DNA of 64,000 nucleotides from Streptomyces nojiriensis (GCF_017639205.1 NZ_CP071139.1:3674001-3738000), one strand, 5' to 3'; shown: positions 16,908-25,775, counted from the stretch's first letter. Translations and numbers: made by a program. The notes: generated by a model not told the origin, from the letters alone.

Positions 16908-18788
16908 CGTGTAGAAGGCGACCGTGAGGTCCTTCACCAGCGCCTTGCGCTCGTAGTCGTCGAGCTCGACCAGCCCGCGCGAGGTCAGCCGGTGGACGGT
17001 GTCGTCGACGGCGTCCACGACCGAGCTCAGCACGGTGTCCCGGTGCTTGGCGTCGATCGCCGCGACCCGGCGGCGGCGCATGGCTTCGGCCACCTCGGCC
17101 GCGTACTCGATCCGGGTCGGCTGGGCCGAGAACACCTCGATCCCGACCGCCTCGGTCTCGGCCGCCAGCATCCGGGTCAGCGCGTCACCGACGGCCTCCG
17201 CGTCGCGCAGGGTCGGGGCGTCCTCGTGGAAGGCGTCGGCGGGCAGCTGCGACAGCACGCGGGCCATCGCCGATTCGACCTGCTCGGCCAGGTACTCCGT
17301 GTGGTCCTCGACGGCGAGGGTGGCGCGTGCGGTGTCCTTGACCTGCCAGACCACCTGGACGACGACCTGGAGCGCGAGGCCGCCCGCGTCCACGGCGGGC
17401 ATCGGGTCGCTGCGCCAGTGGCGCAGGCGTACGTCGACCCGCCGGCGCAGGAGCAGGGGACTCACCCAGGTCAGGCCGGTACGCCGGACCGTGCCGCGGT
17501 AGCGGCCGAAGAGGGTGAGCACCCAGGCGTGGCCGGCGCGGGCCCGGCCGAGTCCGCCGAGCGACACGAGGGCGACGATCCCGAGGAAGGCGAGCGGCGG
17601 CCAGTGGGTGGCGCGCAGGCCGTGGTAGGCGCGGGGGGTCGCGCCGAAGGCGGCCACGAAGGCGGCGGGGACGACCCCGGCCCGCCAGAGCACGGCCGCG
17701 CAGCCGGCGAGGGCGAGCCCGCCGACGCCCACGCCGACCCAGCCGGGCAGCACCGGGCCGCGGTGCTCGCGGAGCCGGTCGTCGCCACGGGGGACCCGGC
17801 GGCCGGGGGCGGGGCGCGGGGCGCGGGCGGCGGATGCGGCGGCCGGGGGTGCCTGGGCGGGTGCGGGCACCACCGGAAGCTGTTGCGTACCGCGGAACGG
17901 GAGGTGCACCGGCACCTCGGTGACGGAGGTGCCCCGGTTGGCTCCGGGGCGCAGGAGGTCCGGGGCGGCGCCGGCCTCGTCCAGGCCGCGGGCCACCGCC
18001 TGGGCGACGATCTCGACCGGTCCGGGCCCGGGGATGCCGGAGTGCGGCGCCGGCGCCGCGTCCACGGGTTCGGGAGCGGCGACGGGCTCCGGCTCCGGCT
18101 CCGGCTGGAACGCGAACGCCGGCTCCGGATCGGGCTCGGGCTCCGGATCGGGCTCGGGATCGGCTACCGGTTCCGGCGCGACTTCGGCCACCGGTTCCGG
18201 CGCGGCCTCGGGGGCGGCCTCGGGCGCGGCCTCGGCCTCGGGGTCGGCCTCGGCGGTCCGCAGGCGCAGGGTGGCCGGCCCGGCCGGGGCCTCCGCGTCC
18301 TGCGGGTGCGGGATGTCCAGGCCCGCGGCGGCCGACGGGGCCGCGGCACCCTGGTCCGCCTCGTCGTACGGGTGGGCCCGGGCCGCCGGCACCTCCCACC
18401 CGTGCACCGGCTCGGGCGCCGGGCGGGCGGCCCGCGCCGCGGCCCAGCCGAACGAGGTCTCGGTGAGGACGGCGTGCTCCGGCGCGGCGGGGCCGCCCAC
18501 CAGGGCGGACGGCGCGGCGGGCGGGACGGACTCGCGCGGAGCCGCGACGGCGACGGCCGCGTGCACCGGCTCCGGCACGGGCGTCGTCGACTCCGCGGCC
18601 CACACCGGGTGAGCTGCCGCCAGGACTGCGGGGGCGGGGGCGGGGGCGGCCGCGGGGGTCGGGGCAGGAGCAGGAGCAGGCGTGGGGGCGGGAGTGGGGG
18701 CCGGATCCGCCGCCCGGACCGCCACCGGGGCGGCCAGCGGCGGCACGCGGAGGGTGCCCGTCGTCGAGGTGGTGCGCGTGGGGAACAT
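16893..18788 (-). CDS. SPFH/band-7 domain membrane protein with long Pro/Ala-rich N-terminus
   Basis: A 631-aa protein. Residues 1 to about 350 are low complexity, rich in Ala, Pro and Glu, with runs of PAP, and EPEPEPDPEP. Two or three hydrophobic segments follow (WVGVGVGGLALAGCAAVLW; FLGIVALVSLGGLG), then a band-7/stomatin-like domain (about 430-610; VRRTGLTWVSPLLLRRRVDVR, VVVQVVWQVKDTARA, AEAMRRRRVAAIDA). SPFH proteins build oligomeric membrane scaffolds. Start ATG 18788 has GGAGG 5 nt upstream. The gene begins 11 nt after the stop of the peptidoglycan-binding amidase gene, implying one operon and perhaps a shared envelope role. Confidence 0.82.
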   Translation of the reverse strand: MFPTRTTSTTGTLRVPPLAAPVAVRAADPAPTPAPTPAPAPAPTPAAAPAPAPAVLAAAHPVWAAESTTPVPEPVHAAVAVAAPRESVPPAAPSALVGGPAAPEHAVLTETSFGWAAARAARPAPEPVHGWEVPAARAHPYDEADQGAAAPSAAAGLDIPHPQDAEAPAGPATLRLRTAEADPEAEAAPEAAPEAAPEPVAEVAPEPVADPEPDPEPEPDPEPAFAFQPEPEPEPVAAPEPVDAAPAPHSGIPGPGPVEIVAQAVARGLDEAGAAPDLLRPGANRGTSVTEVPVHLPFRGTQQLPVVPAPAQAPPAAASAARAPRPAPGRRVPRGDDRLREHRGPVLPGWVGVGVGGLALAGCAAVLWRAGVVPAAFVAAFGATPRAYHGLRATHWPPLAFLGIVALVSLGGLGRARAGHAWVLTLFGRYRGTVRRTGLTWVSPLLLRRRVDVRLRHWRSDPMPAVDAGGLALQVVVQVVWQVKDTARATLAVEDHTEYLAEQVESAMARVLSQLPADAFHEDAPTLRDAEAVGDALTRMLAAETEAVGIEVFSAQPTRIEYAAEVAEAMRRRRVAAIDAKHRDTVLSSVVDAVDDTVHRLTSRGLVELDDYERKALVKDLTVAFYTGRSE

Positions 18789-18799
18789 CGTTACCTCCG

Positions 18800-20212
18800 T
18801 CATGCGAACAGCCGGCGCCAGGTTTCCGGGCCCGGATAGCCGTTGGCCGAGGCGCCGGTCCAGCCCTGCGCACGCTGGAAGGCCTCGACGTTGCGGCGGT
18901 CGGCCTCGCTCCAGCGCAGGTCCGGACCGGATGTGTAGTACTTGCCGAAGCCCTTCTTCACCAGCTGGCGGCCGAGGGCCCTGATGGCCTCGTGCGACTG
19001 GCCCGGGCGGAACACCACGGCGCCCGGGTAGGCCCGTACGCCGCCCGGCCCCGGCGCGGCCCCCACCGTCGGCGGGATGTTCTTGCCCTGCTTCTCGACC
19101 AGCAGCTTCCAGGTGTGCGTGCCCGGAATGCCGTCGGCGTCGGCGCCCGTCCAGCCCTGTGCCCGCTGGAAGGCGGCGGTGGCGAGCTTGTCGTGGTCGC
19201 TCCACGTCCGGTCGGCCGCCCCCTTGGGGTAGAAGCGGTACGCGCCGCGCTCGATCAGCATCCGGCCGAGCTGGGCCACGTGGTCGTTCGTCTTGCCGGG
19301 GCCGAACTTGTCCGCGCCCGGGAAGACCGTCGCGTCCACCGGCTTGGAACCCGCCGGCGGCGGCTGGGCGCCCGGGGTGTCCGGGACGACCGGGACGACC
19401 GGGGTGTCCGGGAGGATGCCGGCCGGCACCCCGTTGAAGCGGTACGGGACGTACTTCGTCGGGTTGCTCCAGTACCCGTAGGGCGTGGCCAGCTTCCTCG
19501 TGTTGGGGCGCGTCTGCTCGTAGGCGATGTAGTGCGTGTGCGTCGAGTCGACCCAGCCGCCGAAGATGACCACGTGCGAGCCGTTGTTGGGGTCCGCCGG
19601 GTTGTGGAAGAGGAGCATGTCCCCCGGCAGCAGCTCATCCTTGGTGATCTTGGTGGCGAACTTGTCGAGGCTGCCGGTCCATTCGTTCGACCCGAGGTTC
19701 CAGACCATGGAGACGTAGCCCGAGCAGTCCTGCCGGTACCCGTCCGTCCAGTACTCGGACATGCTGTACGGGACCTCCGCGTCCAGCCACAGCTTCGCCC
19801 GGTTGATGATCGTCGCCCGGTCGATCCGCCGCACCGCGCCGGGCCGGGCCGGAGCGCCGGGCTTGCCCACAGGCCCGCCCTTGGGGCCGTGCAGCGGGGT
19901 CCGGCCGCCCTGCGGGGAGCTCGGGTCGTCCAGGGCCACCGGACCCGGGGTCGGAGTCGGGGCCGGGGTGGCCGCGGCCACCGCGGTGGTGGTGCCGCCG
20001 CCCAGGACCACTCCCGCGGCGGTGGCCAGCACCAGCGCCCGGCGGGCGCCGCGTGCGGCCGGGTGCCCCCCGTCCCGGAGCGGTATGGCCCGCGCGCGGG
20101 CGAGGGCGCGGCGGCGCTGCGCGCAGCCGCGGCACGCGCAGTCGCCCGCGGGCTCGTACTCCTCGAAGCCGGGCATCGGCATCGGCACATGCGTCGGAGG
20201 CTGCATCGTCAT
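18800..20212 (-). CDS. NlpC/P60-like cell-wall protein with two peptidoglycan-binding domains
   Basis: A 470-aa protein. A 50-residue cytosolic N-terminus with CACRGCAQRRRAL, a membrane/signal segment (about 58-80), a Pro-rich linker, then an NlpC/P60-type domain (about 120-260) with Cys motif YRQDCSGYVSMVWNLG and His motif GSHVVIFGGW. Two C-terminal peptidoglycan-binding units follow (about 295-385 and 395-470), each ending AAFQRAQGWTGADADGIPG-like. It should cut or bind peptide stems of the wall. The ATG at 20212 was chosen because the longer frame runs through the upstream palindrome. A 29-bp perfect inverted repeat lies 50 nt upstream and probably controls this gene and the SPFH gene after it. 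Confidence 0.85.
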   Translation of the reverse strand: MTMQPPTHVPMPMPGFEEYEPAGDCACRGCAQRRRALARARAIPLRDGGHPAARGARRALVLATAAGVVLGGGTTTAVAAATPAPTPTPGPVALDDPSSPQGGRTPLHGPKGGPVGKPGAPARPGAVRRIDRATIINRAKLWLDAEVPYSMSEYWTDGYRQDCSGYVSMVWNLGSNEWTGSLDKFATKITKDELLPGDMLLFHNPADPNNGSHVVIFGGWVDSTHTHYIAYEQTRPNTRKLATPYGYWSNPTKYVPYRFNGVPAGILPDTPVVPVVPDTPGAQPPPAGSKPVDATVFPGADKFGPGKTNDHVAQLGRMLIERGAYRFYPKGAADRTWSDHDKLATAAFQRAQGWTGADADGIPGTHTWKLLVEKQGKNIPPTVGAAPGPGGVRAYPGAVVFRPGQSHEAIRALGRQLVKKGFGKYYTSGPDLRWSEADRRNVEAFQRAQGWTGASANGYPGPETWRRLFA

Positions 20213-20262
20213 GCGGTTCCGTCCACTCCCCTGCTCGTCCACTCGTCCACCGGTCGGCCGGA

Positions 20263-20291
20263 GCCACACCTGATGAAGCATCAGGTGTGGC
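20263..20291. promoter_or_regulatory. 29-bp perfect inverted repeat upstream of the NlpC/P60-SPFH operon
   Basis: GCCACACCTGATG, spacer AAG, CATCAGGTGTGGC: 13-bp perfect arms. It lies between the tRNA-Lys gene and the start at 20212. The short spacer suggests a dimeric operator (or an RNA hairpin in the 5' leader) rather than a terminator; no T tract follows. Confidence 0.65.
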
Positions 20292-20405
20292 ACGCGCAGA
20301 CATATGGTGCACGATAAACCCCCCAAACATGGGTTAATCGGACAAGGCGGGCGTGGCTGGTCACGGGCACCCCCGGAGGTGGGGTAGAGTTTTCCCTGTC
20401 AGCAA

Positions 20406-20479
20406 GCGCCGCTAGCTCAGTTGGTTAGAGCAGCTGACTCTTAATCAGCGGGTCCGGGGTTCGAGTCCCTGGCGGCGCA
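20406..20479 (+). tRNA. tRNA-Lys (anticodon CTT), copy 2
   Basis: 74-nt cloverleaf with 7-bp acceptor GCGCCGC/GCGGCGC, anticodon CTT in loop CTCTTAA, T-loop TTCGAGT, discriminator A, no encoded CCA. Identical to the inverted copy at 12073-12146. A TTTTCCCT-type promoter end (gtagagttttccctg) precedes it. Confidence 0.97.
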
Positions 20480-20488
20480 CAGACGGAG

Positions 20489-20522
20489 GAAGCCCCTCGC
20501 AGCGGAAGCTGCGGGGGGCTTC
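20489..20522 (+). terminator. Terminator of tRNA-Lys
   Basis: GAAGCCCCTCGCAGC, loop GGAA, GCTGCGGGGGGCTTC, followed by TTCGTTTCC; begins 9 nt after the tRNA. Confidence 0.85.
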
Positions 20523-20557
20523 TTCGTTTCCTGCCGACCGTACCGCGGCGAGGCCCT

Positions 20558-21226
20558 CTAGGCCGCCGTACCCGGCGCGCCGGGGCGGGCTCCCACGCCC
20601 GTCAGGTAGGCGGAGACCACCACGTTCGCCGTGTACTCCTTGGCCGCCTTGTCGTACGTGCCCCCGCAGGTCACCAGCCTCAGCTCCGCGCGGCCCCGGA
20701 CCCGCTGGCCGTAGGCCTTGTGCGCGTCGAAGGCCGCGCGCTCGTAGACCCGTACGTCCTCGATCGTGAACTCGGCGACCGAGCCGTCCGTCCGCACCAC
20801 CCGTACCTTGTCGCCCGGCTGCGCGGAGCTCAAGCCGTAGAACACCGCAGGCTTGGACCGGGTGTCCACGTGCCCGACCATCAGCGCCGTACCGGCCGTC
20901 CCCGGCTGGGTGCCCCGGCCCCACCAGCCGACCGTGCCCGGCTGGTCGTACGGGGGCGGCTCGATCGCCCCGTCCTTGTCCAGGCCCCGGGGGATCACCG
21001 GGGCCTGGATGCCTATGGAGGGCACGTCGACGCGCTGGGGCGGGGCCGCGGCGAGCGGGGCGTGCGCGGCCGGCAGCCCCGGACCCACCGCCCCGCCGGC
21101 CTGACCGGCGGGCGGGGCCGGCGCCACGGTGAGCTGGCGGCCCCAGAGCCACAGGCCGAGCACCAGTACCGCCCAGGCGGCGAAGGTCAGCATCCGGCCG
21201 CCGGCGGAGGCCCTGTCCTCACTCAC
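20558..21226 (-). CDS. Class F sortase
   Basis: A 222-aa membrane-anchored transpeptidase: one N-terminal membrane segment (about 12-29), Ala/Pro linker, then a sortase domain (about 62-208). Catalytic His in ALMVGHVDTRS, Cys in ELRLVTCGGTYD; the Arg is presumably beyond, in the region KEYTANVVV where no Arg stands at the expected place, which is common for this class. PPQRVDVPSIGIQAPVIP is the class F N-terminal signature. It lies 41 nt downstream of a gene for a secreted, C-terminally anchored protein, a possible substrate. Confidence 0.85.
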   Translation of the reverse strand: MSEDRASAGGRMLTFAAWAVLVLGLWLWGRQLTVAPAPPAGQAGGAVGPGLPAAHAPLAAAPPQRVDVPSIGIQAPVIPRGLDKDGAIEPPPYDQPGTVGWWGRGTQPGTAGTALMVGHVDTRSKPAVFYGLSSAQPGDKVRVVRTDGSVAEFTIEDVRVYERAAFDAHKAYGQRVRGRAELRLVTCGGTYDKAAKEYTANVVVSAYLTGVGARPGAPGTAA

Positions 21227-21267
21227 CGGAACTCACCGCCACTCACCGACACTCACCGGCTCCGGCC

Positions 21268-21867
21268 TCACTCGCCGCTGCGGCGGCGGCGCAGGGCCAG
21301 CGCCCGGCCCGCGACGGCCAGGGTGGCGACCGCGGCGAGGACGGCGCCGATCACCGTGTGCGGCAGGCCCGGTCCGTCGGCGCCGTGGGCCTTCTTGGCC
21401 TGCTCCGCCGCGAGCTCGGCGGCCATGCCGCCACCGCCCGCGTGGACCGGCCAGACGGGGGTGGCGTGGTGGGACGGGTGGCGGTACTCGGAGACCTGGA
21501 CGGAGCCGCTGACCTTGTCGTGGCCGTCGCACGTCACCCGGACGGCGTGCCAGCCGGGCGAGGCGTGCGAGCTGATCATCGTGTCGCCGTAGAGCGGGCT
21601 GCGCCCGCCGTCCCGGCCGTAGAGGTCGACTTCCGACACGAAGGCGGCGGACTTGGCCGACCCGCGGGTGCCGTCACAGCCCTGGACGCGCAGCTTGACC
21701 TGCGCTCCGGGGTGAGCCGGATTCGGGTCGACGGTGACGCTGCCGCGGTCACCGCGGTCACCGCGGTCCTCCTCGCCCGCGAGGGCGATCGGCGCGGTCA
21801 CCACCGAGAATGCCGCCAGGGCGACGGCCATCGCGGTGGCGCGGACAGCGATCGGAACACTGCGCAT
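21268..21867 (-). CDS. Secreted, C-terminally membrane-anchored protein next to sortase F
   Basis: A 199-aa protein of unknown function. Signal peptide (1 to about 30), an Asp/Gly/Arg run (EEDRGDRGDRG), an Ig-like beta domain (about 45-135; VTVDPNPAHPGAQVKLRVQGC, WHAVRVTCDG) and a C-terminal membrane segment (about 170-188) ending RRRRSGE. The two Cys may form a disulfide. No clear LPxTG precedes the last membrane helix, so sortase anchoring is not shown. Start ATG 21867 follows GAGGAGGTTCACC. It is probably cotranscribed with the sortase gene. Confidence 0.7.
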   Translation of the reverse strand: MRSVPIAVRATAMAVALAAFSVVTAPIALAGEEDRGDRGDRGSVTVDPNPAHPGAQVKLRVQGCDGTRGSAKSAAFVSEVDLYGRDGGRSPLYGDTMISSHASPGWHAVRVTCDGHDKVSGSVQVSEYRHPSHHATPVWPVHAGGGGMAAELAAEQAKKAHGADGPGLPHTVIGAVLAAVATLAVAGRALALRRRRSGE

Positions 21868-22034
21868 GGTGAACCTCCTCGACAAGGAGATTCACGCGCG
21901 GCGCGCCGCCGCGCATCCGGAGCGGCGCCGTACGTGTCGGCCGTACGCCCCAAACGCGGTACGCCCGTTCGGCCGTACGCCGTACGCGGGTACCGCGGTG
22001 TGCGGGTGCCCGCGCCGCGGGCACCCGGTACGCG

Positions 22035-22814
22035 TCAGACCAGGTCGACGAGGTCCGCGATCGAGGCGACCGTCTTGGTCGGGCGGAACGGGAACTTCTC
22101 GGTGTCCTGCTCGGTGGTCAGGCCGGTGAGGACGAGGAAGGTCTGCATGCCCGCCTCCAGGCCGGCCAGGACGTCGGTGTCCATCCGGTCGCCGATCATC
22201 GCGCTGGTCTCCGAGTGCGCGCCGATGGCGTTCAGGCCGGTGCGCATCATCAGCGGGTTCGGCTTGCCGGCGAAGTACGGCTTCTTGCCGGTCGCCTTGG
22301 TGATCAGCGCGGCGACGGCGCCGGTGGCCGGGAGCGGGCCCTCGGTGGAGGGGCCGGTCTCGTCGGGGTTGGTGCAGATGAAGCGCGCGCCCGCGTTGAT
22401 CAGGCGGACCGCCTTGGTCATCGCCTCGAAGCTGTAGGTCCGGGTCTCGCCCAGGACCACGTAGTCGGGCTCGTGGTCGGTCAGGATGTAGCCGATGTCG
22501 TGGAGGGCGGTGGTCAGACCGGCCTCGCCGATGACGTACGCCGTGCCGCCCGGACGCTGGTCGTCGAGGAACTTCGCGGTGGCGAGCGCCGAGGTCCAGA
22601 TGTTCTCGACGGGGACCTGCAGCCCCATGCGGCTCAGGCGGGCCTGGAGGTCGCGGGGGGTGTAGATCGAGTTGTTGGTCAGCACCAGGAAGGGCTTGCC
22701 GGACTCGCGCAGCCGCTTGATGAAGGCATCGGCGCCGGGGATCGGGGTGCCCTCGTGGATGAGGACCCCGTCCATGTCGGTGAGCCAGGATTCGATCGGC
22801 TTGCGCTCTGCCAC
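22035..22814 (-). CDS. HAD-IIA family sugar/nucleotide phosphatase (NagD-like)
   Basis: A 259-aa cytosolic phosphatase. HAD motifs: nucleophile Asp in LTDMDGVLIHE, motif II LTNNS, C2 cap typical of the NagD group, motif III Lys in FAGKPNPLMM, and motif IV IGDRMDTDVLAG. NagD-type enzymes dephosphorylate UMP, GMP and some sugar phosphates. The GTG at 22814 was chosen (GAGAACAG upstream) because the frame before it is not conserved-looking. Single gene. Confidence 0.88.
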   Translation of the reverse strand: MAERKPIESWLTDMDGVLIHEGTPIPGADAFIKRLRESGKPFLVLTNNSIYTPRDLQARLSRMGLQVPVENIWTSALATAKFLDDQRPGGTAYVIGEAGLTTALHDIGYILTDHEPDYVVLGETRTYSFEAMTKAVRLINAGARFICTNPDETGPSTEGPLPATGAVAALITKATGKKPYFAGKPNPLMMRTGLNAIGAHSETSAMIGDRMDTDVLAGLEAGMQTFLVLTGLTTEQDTEKFPFRPTKTVASIADLVDLV

Positions 22815-22904
22815 TGGACTGTTCTCCGCTCTCGGTGACCTGCGACCTCTGGTCTCTACCACCCTATCGGGGCCGGGCCGTGGACGTCCTTGCCGTCCAC
22901 AGCC

Positions 22905-22982
22905 CGGACCCGGGGGCCAGGAGCCGCAGGTCAGGGCCCGAAGGCCAGGACCCGGAGGCCAGGACCCGAGGGCCAGACCCGG
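22905..22982. repeat. Short tandem repeat, unit about 14 bp
   Basis: Degenerate copies of AGGACCCGGAGGCC between the HAD gene and the phosphatase gene. Non-coding; no other signal seen here. Confidence 0.6.
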
Positions 22983-22989
22983 GGAGCGG

Positions 22990-24513
22990 TCAGCCGAGTC
23001 GGACGTTGTCGACGGTCCAGAACCAGTTGTTGTTGCCGCTGTAGCGGAAGCGGACCTGCACGTCGGTGGCGCCGGCCGGGACCTGGAGGGCGACGGACTC
23101 GGACCTGGCGACGGCGTCGGCGGTGTAGGTCTTCACCACGGTCGGGGCCGCGCCGTTGTACGAGACCAGGACCTGGGCGGTCTGGCCGGCCTCGTGGCGG
23201 TAGTGCGTCTGGAAGGTCAGATTCCGCGTGCTGCCGCCGCTGACCGCCCACTTGGGGGTGACGAGGGTGGAGTCGAAGGTGCCGGTGTGGCTCTTGTCGT
23301 CCCACTCGTCGGAGTCGGCGACGGCGAAGACGTCACGGGAGCGGACGTTCAGCTCGCGCCACTGGTCGCGCTGCGACTGGCTCCAGAACTCGTCGGTCGC
23401 GAAGGCCCAGCCGGCCCACTCGGTGACACCGCCCGTGCCCATCTTGGAGTTGTCGACGGACCAGTCGGCGGGCGGGGTGTGCGTGAAGCCCTTCACCCCG
23501 GCCGGGATGCCCGTCTCGTCGACCCGGGCCTGGAGGTTCGGGCGCAGGGTGTCGAAGGGGTCGTCGTCCGGGGCGTTCAGCGGGACGCCGTCGAGGCCGG
23601 AGCCGCTGACGCCGACCTGGGCGAGCGCGGTGGCGGCTACGTCGGCCAGACGTACGTCGCCGCGTACGGAGCCGGCCGGGATGCCCGCGCCCTTGGCGAT
23701 GACGAAGGTGCCGCGCTCCTGGATGGTCGAGCCGCCGTGGCCGCCGGAGTCGGTGTGGCCGTGGTCGGTGGTGACCAGGATCTTCCAGTTCTCCTGGGCG
23801 TACGTCGGGCGGTTCTTGACGGCGGTGAGGAGCTGGCCGACCAGGGTGTCGACGCGGGCGACGGTGTCGAGGTACTGCTGGCTGGCCGCGCCGTAGGAGT
23901 GGCCGGCCGCGTCGATCTCGCCGAGGTAGACGAAGGCGGCGTCCGGGTTCTGGTCGCGCAGTTCGGCGGCGGCAGCAGCAGCGATCTTCGGGTCCTCGGT
24001 ACGGTAGCCGTCGCGGTCGCCCTTGAGGGAGAGGCGCTTGTCGACCTTCGCGGAGAAGATCGGGCCGTTCTGGTCGGTGGAGGTGATGGGCTCCCAGTCG
24101 GCGGCCGCGTACGTGTTGAGCGCCGGCTTGGCGTTCTCGATGCGGGTCAGGAAGTCCGGGTAGGCGGCGTAGTTCTTGCCGGTGAAGGAGTTGTCCTTCA
24201 CGCCGTGCTTGTCGGGCCACACCCCGGTGGCGATGGTGGACCAGCCGGGGCCCGAGGAGGTGGCGGCCATCGGGCTCGCGTAGAGGGTGCTGCGGGCGGT
24301 CAGGCCCTGGGCCATCAGGCCGTTCAGGTGGGGTGCGTCGGCGGCCTTGACGCGGTCCAGGACCGCGCCGTCGATGCCGATGACGAGGACCTTGTCGGTG
24401 TTGGCCGCCGCGGCGGCGGCGCCGGCCGGGGTGGCCGCGACGGTGGCGGCGATCAGGGCGGAGGTGACGGCGGTCGCGGCGATGGCACGACGTCCGGGCA
24501 GGACAGGGGACAC
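22990..24513 (-). CDS. Secreted alkaline-phosphatase-superfamily phosphodiesterase/phosphatase
   Basis: A 507-aa exported metalloenzyme. Signal peptide (1 to about 36), then an alkaline-phosphatase/nucleotide-pyrophosphatase core (about 40-345): metal Asp in VIGIDGAVLD, nucleophile region ATSSGPGWSTI, metal ligands in GEIDAAGHSYG and TTDHGHTDSGGHGG. The last 130 residues (from about 375) form a beta-sandwich ending NNNWFWTVDNVRLG. Substrate could be a phosphate ester or phosphonate; the superfamily includes phosphonoacetate hydrolase. GTG at 24513 has AGGAGG upstream. Its promoter shares a 15-bp motif with the aminophosphonate operon, suggesting co-regulation. Confidence 0.82.
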   Translation of the reverse strand: MSPVLPGRRAIAATAVTSALIAATVAATPAGAAAAAANTDKVLVIGIDGAVLDRVKAADAPHLNGLMAQGLTARSTLYASPMAATSSGPGWSTIATGVWPDKHGVKDNSFTGKNYAAYPDFLTRIENAKPALNTYAAADWEPITSTDQNGPIFSAKVDKRLSLKGDRDGYRTEDPKIAAAAAAELRDQNPDAAFVYLGEIDAAGHSYGAASQQYLDTVARVDTLVGQLLTAVKNRPTYAQENWKILVTTDHGHTDSGGHGGSTIQERGTFVIAKGAGIPAGSVRGDVRLADVAATALAQVGVSGSGLDGVPLNAPDDDPFDTLRPNLQARVDETGIPAGVKGFTHTPPADWSVDNSKMGTGGVTEWAGWAFATDEFWSQSQRDQWRELNVRSRDVFAVADSDEWDDKSHTGTFDSTLVTPKWAVSGGSTRNLTFQTHYRHEAGQTAQVLVSYNGAAPTVVKTYTADAVARSESVALQVPAGATDVQVRFRYSGNNNWFWTVDNVRLG

Positions 24514-24638
24514 GTACTCCTCCTGGGAGCAAGTGAGCGGCGAAAGGAACGGGGTAGTTTCGGCGTTCGGCGTTCGGCGTACGTTCCGGTGTGCTGTGTT
24601 CCGGTGTGCACCGGGTCCGGACCGAAGGTGCGGTCTTC

Positions 24639-24653
24639 GGTCCAGACCCGTTA
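24639..24653. promoter_or_regulatory. Candidate GntR operator GGTCCAGACCCGTTA
   Basis: Lies 125-140 nt before the phosphatase start. It matches GGACTAGACCCGTTA (30715-30729), upstream of the FAD-oxidase operon, at 13 of 15 positions. The core resembles HutC/GntR half-sites (GGTCTAGACC). Confidence 0.6.
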
Positions 24654-24698
24654 CACAAAGGTCACTCTGACGGTCGGGGGTGGCCGGCAAGTAACCGG

Positions 24699-25775
24699 TC
24701 AGCTTCCGGTTGCCGACTTCCACGCGTCGACGTAGCCGGTGAGGTTCTTGTCGATGTCGGCCCAGTTCGGCTCGAAGATCTCCACGCCCGCCATCAGCTT
24801 GGTGAGTTCGACGGCGTTGGCGTCGGTCGGCTTGACGTCGGTGCGCGCCGGGAAGCCGCCGCCGACCCCGCTGACCAGCTGCTGGGCCTCCTCGCTGAGC
24901 AGGAAGTCGAGGAGCTTCTTGCCGTTCTCGGTGTGCGGGGCCCGGTCGACGAGGCCGGCCGCGTACGGCAGGGCGAAGCTGGTGGGCTTGCCGCCCTCCT
25001 TCGCCGGGAACCAGATGCCCAGGTTCGGCATGGACTTGGACTGCGCGAAGTTCATCTGGACGTCGCCGTTGGCCACGAGCAGCTCGCCCTTGTCGGTCTT
25101 GGGCGCCAGCTTGCTGGTGGAGGAGGACGGGCCGACGTTGTTGGCCTGGAGCTTCTTCAGGTACTCCATCGCCGGCTCCTGGCCGCCGAAGTCGTGCATC
25201 GACTTGATGAGCACGGCGGTTCCGTCGCCCGCGACGCCCGGGGTGGAGTACTGCAGCTTGCCCTTGTACTTGGCGTCCAGCAGCTCCTCCCACGTCTTGG
25301 GGGCCTCGGAGAGCTCCTTCTTGTTGTAGACGAAGCCGAAGTAGTTGTTGACGACCGAGGTCCACTTGCCGTCGGCGGCCTTGTCCGCGCCGTTGACCTT
25401 CTCGGAGCCCTGCGGCTTGTAGGACTGGAGCAGGCCCTTGCCGTCGGCCTGCTGGATGAAGGGCGGCAGCGTGATCAGTACGTCGGCCTGGGTGTTGGTC
25501 TTCTCGCGGACGGCGCGCTGCACCATCTCGCCGGAGCCGCCCTCGACGTACTTGACCTCGATGCCGGTCTTCTTGGTGAAGTCGGCGAAGACCTTGTCGT
25601 ACCAGCCGTCGCCCTTCTCGCTCTTGAGGCCGTCGGCGCTGTAGACGGTGACGACCTTCTCGCCGCCCTCACCGTCCGCGGCCGGGGAGCCGCCGCCGCA
25701 GGCGGTGAGGGAGGAGGCGAGGGCGAGGCTGGCGGTGACGACGGTGGCGGTGCGGAGGAGTCTCTTGCGGGTCAT
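24699..25775 (-). CDS. ABC transporter substrate-binding lipoprotein (2-aminoethylphosphonate type)
   Basis: A 358-aa periplasmic-type binding lipoprotein: lipobox LTAC with Cys26, then an iron/spermidine-like (SBP type 2) fold, with VTVYSADGLKSEKGDGWYDKV at the front and FGFVYNKKEL, GKLQYSTPG further on. The pattern and gene context match the PhnS-like binding proteins for 2-aminoethylphosphonate. ATG 25775 has AAGGAAG upstream. It is the last gene of the importer set, 54 nt from the permease before it. Ligand assignment rests mainly on the neighbouring phosphonatase-like hydrolase and FAD oxidase. Confidence 0.8.
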   Translation of the reverse strand: MTRKRLLRTATVVTASLALASSLTACGGGSPAADGEGGEKVVTVYSADGLKSEKGDGWYDKVFADFTKKTGIEVKYVEGGSGEMVQRAVREKTNTQADVLITLPPFIQQADGKGLLQSYKPQGSEKVNGADKAADGKWTSVVNNYFGFVYNKKELSEAPKTWEELLDAKYKGKLQYSTPGVAGDGTAVLIKSMHDFGGQEPAMEYLKKLQANNVGPSSSTSKLAPKTDKGELLVANGDVQMNFAQSKSMPNLGIWFPAKEGGKPTSFALPYAAGLVDRAPHTENGKKLLDFLLSEEAQQLVSGVGGGFPARTDVKPTDANAVELTKLMAGVEIFEPNWADIDKNLTGYVDAWKSATGS

